Assembly: GCF_028276765.1 (NCBI RefSeq) | Contig: NZ_JAPYVU010000010.1 | Span: 1-40,774, forward strand | Direction of reading: 5' to 3' | DNA from: Sulfurihydrogenibium sp. | GTDB lineage: Bacteria; Aquificota; Aquificia; Aquificales; Hydrogenothermaceae | Length of the DNA stretch: 40,774 nucleotides | Shown here: positions 32,129-40,327 of the stretch, piece by piece | Position numbering within the stretch: the stretch's first letter is position 1 | How the letters are laid out: the number at the start of each line of letters is the position of its first letter | The notes under the pieces: generated by a model | The model's input: only the letters and a program-made list of their open reading frames with translations | What the model was told of the DNA's origin: nothing | Databases searched by the model: none | Position numbers and translations under genes: made by a program

Positions 32129-32460
32129 TAGACCAAGAGATAAAACATTTAGAAGAGCTTATTGAAAAAATAAACAACGAACATAAACATAAGCTGAATA
32201 ACGTAAGCGAGCCTATTTTCTTAACCGTTGTTTTAAGCAATGATTCAAAAGTAGATGTTGAGATTAATAAGCATGGAGTCAAGATTTTAAAACATTTAGA
32301 GCATAAAAAATCTGATATTAACAATCATATAACAATCTCATACAAGCAGTTGATAAAGTCTTTAGAAAATAAAGCAAACATAATTAGGTATCTAATGTCT
32401 GGAAAGGTAAAAGTGAAAGGAAATTTAAAACATATATTTGACGTTTTATCTGAACTTTAA
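32125..32460 (+). CDS. Hypothetical protein, weakly SCP2-like
   Basis: 111 residues, cytosolic. The C-terminal half, HITISYKQLIKSLENKANII followed by a GKVKVKGN segment, follows the end of sterol-carrier-protein-2-like domains, in which a LxxGxxxxxGD turn precedes the last helix. The N-terminal half is a helix and two strands. The first codon overlaps the previous stop, and its own stop overlaps the convergent YkuK-like gene by four bases. Lipid binding is only a suggestion from pattern. Confidence 0.6.
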   Translation: MIDQEIKHLEELIEKINNEHKHKLNNVSEPIFLTVVLSNDSKVDVEINKHGVKILKHLEHKKSDINNHITISYKQLIKSLENKANIIRYLMSGKVKVKGNLKHIFDVLSEL

Positions 32461-32894
32461 AGATGTTTTAAAAGATAGTCAGCAACTGAAAATGCTGCGA
32501 TAGAGTTAGGTTTTAAAACAGGCTTTAAACCTTGAGATAAGACATATCCAATTGCATCTCTTACTACAATGTTTGATTTATGATTTTCGTTTGGATTTAA
32601 ATCTAAATGTATTTCTAATTTTCTACCATCAATACAGTCAAGTAAATTTAAAGCAGTATAAACAGATAGGTCAACTTCTTTCATCAGCCTTTCTCGTAAA
32701 GAACTTATTTTTCTTTCTTTTTTTAAACTATAAAAGATTTTTGCTCCTCTGCAAGAATCTATATGAATTACAACCGCCGTCACGAAGATTGTTGAATCTC
32801 TATACTGTTTTGAATCTGAACCTATGTAAATAGAAGTTTCCTTAGATGTCTCTGAAATGAACTTTTTTATTTTTTCAAATTTTAGGTCAATCAT
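32457..32894 (-). CDS. YkuK-like (DUF458) RNase H-fold protein
   Basis: 145 residues. IYIGSDSKQYRDSTIFVTAVVI at the N-terminus carries the conserved GSDSKQ motif, and LEIHLDLNPNENHKSN supplies further acidic and polar conserved residues, then VLKPNSIAAFSVADYLLK at the end. DUF458/YkuK has a ribonuclease H-like fold; its natural substrate is not established. It overlaps the upstream 69-residue gene by four bases (ATGA). Confidence 0.8.
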   Translation of the reverse strand: MIDLKFEKIKKFISETSKETSIYIGSDSKQYRDSTIFVTAVVIHIDSCRGAKIFYSLKKERKISSLRERLMKEVDLSVYTALNLLDCIDGRKLEIHLDLNPNENHKSNIVVRDAIGYVLSQGLKPVLKPNSIAAFSVADYLLKHL

Positions 32895-33100
32895 ATTAAT
32901 CTTGAGATTGTCTTCGTGATTACATTTTCTATCAAAGCACCGATAACGAAAGATTCTATCAATATCTGTTTGTCTTTATCAGTGAAATGAACATCCTGCT
33001 GTCTTTTTCTTGATTTTTCTTTTTCTCTAATGATTTTTGCATATCTTTTTTTCATAGATTCTATCTCTTTTTGTAGGTTATCAAATTCGTCAATTGCCAT
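32891..33100 (-). CDS. Hypothetical protein with N-terminal coiled coil
   Basis: 69 residues. A highly charged coiled coil (about 5-35, rich in Lys/Arg/Glu) is followed by TDKDKQILIESFVIGALIE, a more hydrophobic helix. GGAGGGAG precedes the ATG. It is coupled to the YkuK-like gene through a shared ATGA. No family recognised; a small nucleic-acid-binding or partner protein for YkuK is possible. Confidence 0.65.
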   Translation of the reverse strand: MAIDEFDNLQKEIESMKKRYAKIIREKEKSRKRQQDVHFTDKDKQILIESFVIGALIENVITKTISRLI

Positions 33101-33127
33101 CTAACTCCCTCCAATATTCTCGTTTAT

Positions 33128-33275
33128 AAAAGTACGAGATTCTTCGCCGGCTGCAGAATGACAAAAAATGTTTATCAATCAATCTTTACTTGTCATCCCG
33201 AGGGCATAAGTCCAAAGGATCTCCTTTTTAAATTCTATAAAAATCACTAATTTCTCATCCAAGGTATGATAATTT
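33128..33275. repeat. Dispersed repeat between the DUF458 pair and SAM hydrolase gene
   Basis: Contains GAGATTCTTCGCCGGCTGCAG in one orientation and GTCATCCCGAGGGCATAAG in the other, then an AT-rich tail closely similar to 287-345. It fills most of the 243-bp gap. No gene is seen there. Confidence 0.7.
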
Positions 33276-33343
33276 TATATCAAGAATTTTAAATTTCTAT
33301 TAAGAATTTGTTAAAATTTAGTTAAAAAAGTGAAAAATGTAAT

Positions 33344-34108
33344 TTACTTGCTTAAGATTTCAAACTCTTCAAATAATCTTGCATTAAATCTATCTTTAAA
33401 ACTGTCCATTGGAAGGAAAAGCTCGTAAAATCCAAAACTTCCTTTGATCAGGTTTGGCTTGTCTTTTTCTCCTTCCAAAAAGTTTCTACATGCCTTTGTT
33501 ATTCTATAGTCTTTATATATAATTTCAAATCTTTCTGGCAGTTTTTCAATATTTGTGATTGCGTTTCCGAATTTATCAAACTTTATTATTTTTCCGATTA
33601 TACGACCATCCAATACTTTTGGGTCAAATATATCATTAGTTTTTATATTCTCAATCTCATCACCAAATTTTTCCGGCTTAACCCCTTTGCTTAAATAAGC
33701 AGCTACAGGAGCAAATATATCTCTACCATGAAACGTGTTAGTGTCTGATTCTAAGAAAAATTCTTTATTTTTGATTTCTATTATCTTTTCTATTTTTTCT
33801 TTTTTTAAAACAAGTGTAAGCAGACCATTGTCTGGACATACGAAAAAGTAATCTTTTGTTTTCACGATTATAGACTTTCTTTCTGTTCCAACGCCGGGGT
33901 CAACCACAGACACAAAAATTGTACCCTTTGGAAAATATCTATAAGTTGCATTTAAAACTATGCTACCTTCTATTATGCTAAATGACTCTATCTCGTGGGA
34001 TATATCAACAATTTTAGCTTCCGGATTTATGGACAAAATGACTCCTTTCATTGAGCCAACAAACCCATCTTTTAAGCCAAAATCTGTAAGCAGTGCTATT
34101 ACGCTCAT
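33344..34108 (-). CDS. S-adenosyl-L-methionine hydrolase (SAM hydroxide adenosyltransferase, DUF62)
   Basis: 254 residues. ALLTDFGLKDGFVGSMKGVI, then IVDISHEIESF, then FVSVVDPGVGTERKSI, and CPDNGLLTLVL are the signature segments of the DUF62 family related to fluorinase and chlorinase. Non-halogenating members hydrolyse SAM to adenosine and methionine. It overlaps the cmk stop by four bases (ATGA). A halogenase role is unlikely in this housekeeping setting. Confidence 0.88.
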   Translation of the reverse strand: MSVIALLTDFGLKDGFVGSMKGVILSINPEAKIVDISHEIESFSIIEGSIVLNATYRYFPKGTIFVSVVDPGVGTERKSIIVKTKDYFFVCPDNGLLTLVLKKEKIEKIIEIKNKEFFLESDTNTFHGRDIFAPVAAYLSKGVKPEKFGDEIENIKTNDIFDPKVLDGRIIGKIIKFDKFGNAITNIEKLPERFEIIYKDYRITKACRNFLEGEKDKPNLIKGSFGFYELFLPMDSFKDRFNARLFEEFEILSK

Positions 34109-34749
34109 TTGTTTATTAAGCTCTTTATATAATCAATCACTTCTTCTATGGATTTATCAGTTGTATCAATGATAATGTAATCTTCCGTTGGTCTAAGTGG
34201 TGATTCTTTTCTCTCATAATCTAACTTGTCTCTCTCTAATATTTTTTGTAGTATATGATTATAGTCTACAACAAACCCCTTTTCTTTTAACTGCTGAACT
34301 CTTCTTTGTGCTCTAATTTCCGGTGATGCTGTCATGAATATTTTTAAGTCTGCATCGGGAAAGATTCTTGACCCAGCATCTCTTCCTTCTATAACAACGT
34401 TCTTTGCTATTTCTCCAAGCTCCCTTTGTTTGCTGACCATCCATTTTCTAACTTTTGGATACCTTGCAATGATTGATGCAACATTTCCAATCTCTTCTGT
34501 TCTGATAATTTCAGATACATCTTCACCATCTAAAAAGACTTGAGAGTCTTTTAATAATATCTGAGTATTTTCTAAAACATTCATTATTTCTTCTTCATTT
34601 TCAAGATTGACGTTTAATCTTAAAAGTTTTAATGCGGCAGCTCTGTACATAGCTCCCGAATCTATGTAAGTATATCCAAGTTCCTTAGCTAACAATTTTG
34701 CAATCGTGCTTTTGCCAGACCCTGCAGGTCCATCTATGGCTATAATCAT
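34105..34749 (-). CDS. cmk: Cytidylate kinase
   Basis: 214 residues. The P-loop IAIDGPAGSGKSTIAK, followed by LGYTYIDSGAMYRAAALK, and IEGRDAGSRIFPDADLKIF (Cmk has GRDIGT here, so DAGS is a slight variant), RRVQQLKEKG and RDKLDYERKESPLRPTED. It phosphorylates CMP and dCMP. The start overlaps the upstream HAD gene by four bases. Confidence 0.94.
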   Translation of the reverse strand: MIIAIDGPAGSGKSTIAKLLAKELGYTYIDSGAMYRAAALKLLRLNVNLENEEEIMNVLENTQILLKDSQVFLDGEDVSEIIRTEEIGNVASIIARYPKVRKWMVSKQRELGEIAKNVVIEGRDAGSRIFPDADLKIFMTASPEIRAQRRVQQLKEKGFVVDYNHILQKILERDKLDYERKESPLRPTEDYIIIDTTDKSIEEVIDYIKSLINK

Positions 34750-35507
34750 TTCTTTACTCCTTTAATAATATTTAAAAGCTCTTGTGGTTGTTTTATTTTA
34801 TACTTAGCAGGAAGGTTGTAATTATGATTATTCTGATACAAAATAAACTCTATATTTTTACCCTCTTCTCTGTTATAGTTATAAACCATCATCAAATCTG
34901 CGATTGTATCTCCAATGTAAAAAACAGGCTCTTTATAATCAAATTTTTTAAAGAATGTTTTTAATGGATAGGAAGATGGCTTTCTTAGATGTGGATTTGG
35001 TATATCATCTTCTGTGATGATAAAATCAAAGTATTTATAAATATCAAACAACTTAAAGGTGTAATCTAAATCCTGAAAAGGTCTTCCTGTGATTACCCCG
35101 ACAACATCAGAAAGTTCTCTTACTTGTTTTAAAATTTCATGTGGAATAATGAGCTGTTCTTTATCTCTGTGGACTTTATACCTATCTTCAAAGTATTCAA
35201 CCAGCTCTTGATAGGATGGTAAATTTATGTTTAACTCCTTTGCAAGTTTATAAAAGTCTTCAAGCTTTGTGCTGTAGGCTGTAAAAAGTTTTTTAAAGTC
35301 TTCTAAATTTAAACCAGATTTAGCATAGATTATTCCGGCTAAAGAGGCATCCCAATCGTTATTGATTCCAAAGGTTAGCTTAATATCTAATAAATCTTTT
35401 AGATTGTTGTCTTTCTGTGAGAAATAATCAACTGTATCTTTTATTGAGTAATGATAAGATTTTGTAACATCAATCAGCACTCCATCAACATCAAATATAT
35501 TAATCAA
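34746..35507 (-). CDS. HAD-superfamily phosphatase
   Basis: 253 residues. FDVDGVLIDVTKSYHYSIKD contains the nucleophile DxDGV motif, VITGRPFQD motif II, and FYIGDTIADLMM the acidic motif IV. The helical cap lies between. It belongs to the group related to TIGR01548 HAD phosphatases, whose substrate is uncertain. The start codon is TTG at 35505-35507: CGGAGG lies six to seven bases upstream and no ATG fits. It is first in the HAD-cmk-SAM hydrolase operon. Confidence 0.85.
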   Translation of the reverse strand: MINIFDVDGVLIDVTKSYHYSIKDTVDYFSQKDNNLKDLLDIKLTFGINNDWDASLAGIIYAKSGLNLEDFKKLFTAYSTKLEDFYKLAKELNINLPSYQELVEYFEDRYKVHRDKEQLIIPHEILKQVRELSDVVGVITGRPFQDLDYTFKLFDIYKYFDFIITEDDIPNPHLRKPSSYPLKTFFKKFDYKEPVFYIGDTIADLMMVYNYNREEGKNIEFILYQNNHNYNLPAKYKIKQPQELLNIIKGVKK

Positions 35508-35851
35508 TCTCTACCTCCGTAGATTTATAGAAATCTAATTTTATCACGATTGATTGGGATATTGCAGAGCTCTCAAAAAATTTCATATACACACCAAGTT
35601 GGTATTAGACTCTGGCATAATGGTTTAGAATATTTTGCTATTACTCCTATAATAATCACAAGTTTTTTCAAATTTATCTTTTTGGAACAGGTCAACCTTT
35701 AATATTTAATGGAAGTAGCAAAATCTGCTTAAATCCCCAGAATGGATAAGACCTTAAATAACAAACACGTGGACGATTTTATAAAGTCTCAGTTTTATCA
35801 ACTTCTCGCTTTGCTATTTATACAACAAAATTTAAGAGCCTTTTCTTATTT
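35508..35851. other. Intergenic stretch, 344 bp
   Basis: AT-rich DNA between two minus-strand operons. The first 60 bases hold the ribosome-binding site and a GATAAAAT possible -10 for the HAD gene (minus strand, about 35536-35548). The rest shows no ORF, tRNA or clear terminator. A fragment TTTTTGGAACAGG near 35679 hints at a worn repeat end. Confidence 0.5.
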
Positions 35852-37555
35852 TTAATTCTTGCTCCCACTAACGACCTTGTCTGGCTTTTGTTTATAATAA
35901 AACATTATTCTATCAACTAAATTCTTTAACACTGTAGCAGATACACCACCCCCGCCTATATGTTCACCCGGAAATTTTGGCTTAGGCTCATTTGCAAATA
36001 TAACAACTGTAAATTTTGGGTCAGAGACAGGAAAAAATCCTGCAAACCAAGTGTACCATTTAGAATTAGATAAAGCCTTTATTGCAGGGTCATATTTTTG
36101 AGCAGTTCCTGTTTTTCCTGCAATAGTAAAGTAATCAGATTTACCGGATTTAGCTGTTCCATCTTCTACAACCAATTGCAATATTGGTTTTAATTTTTGT
36201 ATGCTTTCATCACTCAAAACTTTTCTAATCTTTTCAGGCTGATAAACTTTTACGTAGTTTCCGCTATTATCAGTCAGACCTTTAACCAGCAATGGCTTTA
36301 CAAGATAACCACCATTCGCAAAAGCTGAATAAGCTAATCCAACTTGAAGAGGGGTTGCAGTCCAGTTTTGCCCGATCGATGCATAGGCTATGTTTACAGG
36401 TCTATAATCCTCCCTTAAAAATCCGGATGCCTCGCCGGGAAAAATACCTGTTTTTTTTCCAAATCCTAAATCTCTTAGCTTCTGATATATCTTTTTCGGG
36501 TCCAATCTTAAAGCTATCTTTATAGCACCTACGTTAGAAGAATGCTGTATAATCTGGACCGGCGTTAATAAACCAAATCTGTTATTGTCTTTAATTCTAA
36601 TTCCGTCTACATAAATGGCACCATTTTGACAATCAATTATTTCATCTAAGTCAACCTTTTTTTCATCAATAGCTTCTGCAAGAAAAATAGGCTTTGCTAC
36701 AGAACCTACCTCGTAAGCATGCTGAAAAATTATATTTTTATAAGTTTTATATCTTTCATGATTGTTAGGGTCGTAGTTAGGATATGTAGCTGCAGCCAAA
36801 ATTTCTCCAGTGTGTGGGTTCATGATCAAAACAGCGGCTTCCAACGGATCTCTTTCATTGACAAGTTCCTTTAATGCTTCTTCAGCTATATATTGAATGT
36901 TCATGTCTATTGTTAATACTGCGTTATATGTTAATTTTCCTAATTCAACCTTCTCTATAGAAATTAAATTACCTTGAGCATCTTTTAAAAGTTGAATTTT
37001 TGCTTTACCGCCACCAAGATAGTCGTTAAGCTGTCTTTCTAACCCTTCCATACCAAGTCCTGTTTTTTTACTCACAAATCCTATAGTACTACCCGCTGTT
37101 TCTCCATAAGGATAAACCCTTACACTGTTATCGATAACACCTATATTCCATTCTTTTAAATCTGACCTTAATTTTAGTATCTGAGGTTTTAATGCTTTAT
37201 CTACATTTGTTGAAATAACCGTGTAGTTTTTTCTTGATGTTAGTTTGTTATATATCTCTTCGTAAGGAATTTTTAAAAGTAGAGATAGCTGTTTTGCTAC
37301 ATTTTCTTTGTCTTTGATAAATTTAGGAATTACATAAACGGTAAGAGTTGGAACGCTTATGGCTACAAAATTTCCTTTAGCATCGTAGATACTGCCTCTT
37401 GGAAGATTAATTTCTTCTACTGTGTAGTATTGTTTTTCTATGTATGAAAGATACTCCTCTCTTTGAAAAAGTTTTAGTTGAAGTATTCTAAATCCTGCTA
37501 TTAAAAATGCAAAAAAGAGTAGAAACAGGATTAATTTTGTTCTTTTTTCATCCAT
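35852..37555 (-). CDS. ftsI: Peptidoglycan D,D-transpeptidase FtsI (PBP3-like)
   Basis: 567 residues. One N-terminal membrane helix (about 7-24) is followed by the dimerisation domain with LPRGSIYDAKG, and a transpeptidase domain with SVAK (285-288, nucleophile Ser285), SSN (339-341) and KTG (481-483). It cross-links septal peptidoglycan. Its ATG shares bases with the ftsL stop (TAATG). The order rsmH-ftsL-ftsI is the standard start of a dcw cluster; the mur genes that usually follow do not, since the next gene downstream is the HAD phosphatase. Confidence 0.95.
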   Translation of the reverse strand: MDEKRTKLILFLLFFAFLIAGFRILQLKLFQREEYLSYIEKQYYTVEEINLPRGSIYDAKGNFVAISVPTLTVYVIPKFIKDKENVAKQLSLLLKIPYEEIYNKLTSRKNYTVISTNVDKALKPQILKLRSDLKEWNIGVIDNSVRVYPYGETAGSTIGFVSKKTGLGMEGLERQLNDYLGGGKAKIQLLKDAQGNLISIEKVELGKLTYNAVLTIDMNIQYIAEEALKELVNERDPLEAAVLIMNPHTGEILAAATYPNYDPNNHERYKTYKNIIFQHAYEVGSVAKPIFLAEAIDEKKVDLDEIIDCQNGAIYVDGIRIKDNNRFGLLTPVQIIQHSSNVGAIKIALRLDPKKIYQKLRDLGFGKKTGIFPGEASGFLREDYRPVNIAYASIGQNWTATPLQVGLAYSAFANGGYLVKPLLVKGLTDNSGNYVKVYQPEKIRKVLSDESIQKLKPILQLVVEDGTAKSGKSDYFTIAGKTGTAQKYDPAIKALSNSKWYTWFAGFFPVSDPKFTVVIFANEPKPKFPGEHIGGGGVSATVLKNLVDRIMFYYKQKPDKVVSGSKN

Positions 37556-37875
37556 TAAGGTTTATCTTCAATAAACTTAACACTCTTATAATCTACAGGT
37601 TTCATTCCTTGTTGACCCTTTGCTAATTGAGATATTCTTTCTGGCGATGACAATATAGCAATATCTTTTTTCAATTTAAAATTTTCTGCTATCAGATAAT
37701 TTTTTTCTTGATTAAGCTGAACGATTTCATTATCTATTTTATAATTTAGTTGACTATATCCAACAAGCATAATTAGAGAAGAGAAAAAAATTGCAAAATA
37801 AAATTTATATTTACCTAAACCAATTTTTATATCTTGAATCAGCTCTTCTCTATTTATTGTTATACTTCTTGACAT
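37555..37875 (-). CDS. ftsL: FtsL-like cell-division protein
   Basis: 106 residues. A cytoplasmic N-terminus, one membrane helix (FYFAIFFSSLIMLVGYSQL, about 28-46), and a periplasmic coiled coil (EIVQLNQEKNYLIAENFKLK) give the FtsL/DivIC topology. Sequence conservation in this family is very low, so the call rests on topology and its place between rsmH and ftsI. AAGGAGG within the rsmH end precedes its ATG. Confidence 0.75.
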   Translation of the reverse strand: MSRSITINREELIQDIKIGLGKYKFYFAIFFSSLIMLVGYSQLNYKIDNEIVQLNQEKNYLIAENFKLKKDIAILSSPERISQLAKGQQGMKPVDYKSVKFIEDKP

Positions 37876-38757
37876 TCAAATCCTCCTTCCAACTCTCAGC
37901 TTAGCACTCCTTGATGCAGGATTTTCTTTAATTTCCTCATCTGATGGAGTTATTGGCTTTTTCGTCAAAATTTCTAAAAACTTTAATTCTTTGTATTTCT
38001 TAAATATATTTTTGACAATTCTATCTTCTAAGGAGTGGAAGGAGATTGCCATTACTATTCCGTTTTTTGCCAGCAGATTAATAGCTTTCTCAAGTCCTTC
38101 TTCAATATCTTTAAGCTCATTGTTAACTTCTATTCTTATAGCTTGGAATGTTCTCGTTGCTGGATGAATTTTTCCACGTCTTAAATTCGGTGGATAGCAT
38201 TTATACACTATATCTGCAAGCTCTTTTGTGGTTTCTATTTTTTTCTTTTTTCTATACTCTATTATACTTTTAGCTATTTTGCTTGCAAATTTTTCTTCAC
38301 CATAGGCTTTTATGATGTTGTAAAGGTCTTGTTCTTTATAATAGTTGACCACTTCATAGGCAGTTAGTTTTTGAGTTGTATCCATACGCATATCTAAAAA
38401 CTCTTCTCTCTGAAAAGAAAAGCCTCTTTCTAATTTAAGCTGGAAAGTTGAGACTCCAAAATCAAACAAGATTCCGTTAATTTCTTCAATTTGCAGAGAT
38501 TGTAAAACTTTATCTAAATCTTTAAATGAAGATTTAATCAGGGTGATTCTATCTTCAAACTCTTTAAGTCTTTCTTTTGCTACTTTTAATGCGAAATCAT
38601 CTTTATCTAAACCTATTAATTTTAAGTTCGGATTTTGCTTTAAAATGAGGTACGAATGTCCTCCACCCCCTACAGTCGCATCAACAAAAATTCCTCCTTC
38701 TATAAGCTTAGAAAATTCTAATACTTCTTGATGTAAGACCGAATAATGCTCAACCAA
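37876..38757 (-). CDS. rsmH: 16S rRNA (cytosine-1402-N4) methyltransferase RsmH
   Basis: 293 residues. VEHYSVLHQEVLEF at the start, FVDATVGGGGHSYLIL (SAM-binding motif I), GILFDFGVSTFQLK, NLRRGKIHPATRTFQAIRIEVN and AISFHSLEDRIVK are diagnostic. It methylates C1402 in the decoding centre. It is one base after the ODP-like gene and directly followed by ftsL. Confidence 0.96.
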   Translation of the reverse strand: MVEHYSVLHQEVLEFSKLIEGGIFVDATVGGGGHSYLILKQNPNLKLIGLDKDDFALKVAKERLKEFEDRITLIKSSFKDLDKVLQSLQIEEINGILFDFGVSTFQLKLERGFSFQREEFLDMRMDTTQKLTAYEVVNYYKEQDLYNIIKAYGEEKFASKIAKSIIEYRKKKKIETTKELADIVYKCYPPNLRRGKIHPATRTFQAIRIEVNNELKDIEEGLEKAINLLAKNGIVMAISFHSLEDRIVKNIFKKYKELKFLEILTKKPITPSDEEIKENPASRSAKLRVGRRI

Positions 38758-38758
38758 T

Positions 38759-39523
38759 TTAAACTACAAACCTTTTAGTAGGTATTTTATAAACATTGTC
38801 CATTAAATCTAATCCTGTTTCTAAGCTGCTGACCCAATCTATAAATTTATTAACCATCTCTTTTCCTTTAAAGATAGCTCCGTGCTGTGGTGCAATGGTT
38901 TCTATATCAAGCTGTTTTACCATTTTTACCCAAAGTCTTAAAGCTTTTCCGCTTGGAATATATCTTCTATGAAACCCTTCCATATATTTAATATGTTCTT
39001 CAAAATTGCTTACAAATTCATAATCTTGCCCAAGTGATGCACCAAGGTCTCCTGAATACAAGATTTTAGATACTGGGTCGTATACTTGGAAATTTCCTGG
39101 AGAATGTAGCCAATGGCCGGGAATTATATATATATCTGTATTTCCAAGTGTAATTATAGCTCCTTCGTCGTCTAATCCTTTAATTCTATCTGCAACAAGT
39201 CTGTCTACTCCAAAATGTGGAATAAATCTAAGCCATAATTTTGAAGCTAAGGCAGTTGCCTTTGTTGTCATTAACCATCCATTTGCAGCAGCAACAATAT
39301 CCGGGTCTTGATGTGAGAAAAATATCCATTGAAGATTATCAATCCCTATTAAAATTCCTATTTCTTGTAGTAAATGTTTAAAAACTTTATGACCGCCGGG
39401 GTCTAAAATCATACCTTTTCCATTATCAACAATTAAATGAACATTTGCTTGGACCATTTCTCCATGACCAAAATCTTCTAATAAGATGTTTTTATGTACT
39501 CCATTATCAAATAAAATCTCCAT
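38759..39523 (-). CDS. MBL-fold diiron protein, ODP type
   Basis: 254 residues. The metal ligands follow the flavodiiron/ODP variant: SHQDPD (His71, Asp73, Asp75), PGHWLHSPGN (His140), YSGDLG (Asp159) and APQHG (His214). It lacks the flavodoxin domain of true flavodiiron proteins. ODP proteins bind oxygen at a diiron site and have been linked to chemotaxis sensing in spirochaetes; here it is cotranscribed with a roadblock/LC7 protein and upstream of rsmH. AGGAGG precedes the ATG. A sensory or oxygen-reducing role is inferred. Confidence 0.8.
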   Translation of the reverse strand: MEILFDNGVHKNILLEDFGHGEMVQANVHLIVDNGKGMILDPGGHKVFKHLLQEIGILIGIDNLQWIFFSHQDPDIVAAANGWLMTTKATALASKLWLRFIPHFGVDRLVADRIKGLDDEGAIITLGNTDIYIIPGHWLHSPGNFQVYDPVSKILYSGDLGASLGQDYEFVSNFEEHIKYMEGFHRRYIPSGKALRLWVKMVKQLDIETIAPQHGAIFKGKEMVNKFIDWVSSLETGLDLMDNVYKIPTKRFVV

Positions 39524-39540
39524 ATTAATTACCTCCTTTT

Positions 39541-39900
39541 TTAACCTAATTCTTTTTCTAACTTTTTAATAGTTCTTTGAATTTCCATAAGTAGCAGTCC
39601 AAGTTTTGCATTAACTGGAGCGAGAACTCCAAGAACAGCAACATCCTTAATTCCTGTAAATACAACATATCCAGTAGAGCCTTTAATGTATAGCTGATCC
39701 AAGCTCCCTTTTTTTAATTCTGATGCAACTCTTTCACCAAGTGATAATATAGCAGCACCCATTGCCGCTACCCTATCTTCATCTGCCGTGCTTGGAAGCA
39801 CAGATGCAATGGCTAATCCATCAACGCTTACTAATACAGCACCCTCTGCTCCCGAATCTCTAATAAATTCTTCAAGTAATTCTGTGTACCTGGTTGCCAT
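39541..39900 (-). CDS. Roadblock/LC7 domain protein
   Basis: 119 residues. EGAVLVSVDGLAIASVLPS followed by AAMGAAILSLGERVASEL and GYVVFTGIKDVAVLGVL match the Roadblock/LC7 fold found in MglB and similar regulators of small GTPases. No MglA-type GTPase gene is adjacent. AGGAGG precedes the ATG. It is the first gene of the operon roadblock-ODP-rsmH-ftsL-ftsI and could report signals to a GTPase elsewhere. Confidence 0.88.
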   Translation of the reverse strand: MATRYTELLEEFIRDSGAEGAVLVSVDGLAIASVLPSTADEDRVAAMGAAILSLGERVASELKKGSLDQLYIKGSTGYVVFTGIKDVAVLGVLAPVNAKLGLLLMEIQRTIKKLEKELG

Positions 39901-40224
39901 GATAATTTCCTCCTATGTAATTTTCATTACTATTTAATATTTGTGTAATATGCTAATATAATTAAAACCTCGGCTGAGAAATTCAAATATAAATAAAACA
40001 TCTAAAAAACTCCTTGGTGGCAGTTAAAATTGTAATAGCAAAAACTCCATCAAGTAGGTAAAAATGCAAAAACTCTAATATTTATTTTACACTATTTCAA
40101 AAAAAATCTATGATATCATAATATTTTTACACTTCCCAGATTTCTAATTTGTTCTTCTATTCAATCCTAGTATCTGTTTAGAAAATCAAAATCAGAAAGA
40201 ATTTATAAAGTCCTTAGAGAATAT
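39901..40224. other. Intergenic stretch, about 324 bp
   Basis: Very AT-rich. It holds the minus-strand ribosome-binding site and presumably the promoter of the roadblock operon within 39901-39970 (TATTAAAT on the minus strand is a weak -10). I see no ORF, RNA gene or strong inverted repeat in the remainder. Confidence 0.5.
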
Positions 40225-40266
40225 TGAGGGTGTTCCAAAATTTTCGTAAGCTTACCTTTCCGTCAT
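40225..40266 (+). repeat. Left half of dispersed repeat, interrupted by IS110
   Basis: TGAGGGTGTTCCAAAA at 40225-40240, then a segment ending TTACCTTTCC, matches 3545-3584 nearly base for base. After GTCAT at 40262-40266 the match to the other copies (which continue CCTGAGG) stops and different sequence begins, so the repeat is interrupted here. The missing half is expected beyond the far end of the IS110 element, outside the window. Confidence 0.7.
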
Positions 40267-40327
40267 TGTATATTAAGTATACCAAAAATTTTTAAACTTT
40301 AAGAGAATAAGTTTTATAATAATTACA

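Noticed and set aside
33344-34108. DUF62 protein considered as a fluorinase or chlorinase
   Set aside because: The setting is a housekeeping operon with cmk; most members of the family are SAM hydrolases and no halogenase-specific feature is evident by eye.
38759-39523. MBL-fold protein considered as a full flavodiiron NO/O2 reductase
   Set aside because: The flavodoxin domain is missing and no adjacent rubredoxin or flavodoxin gene is present.
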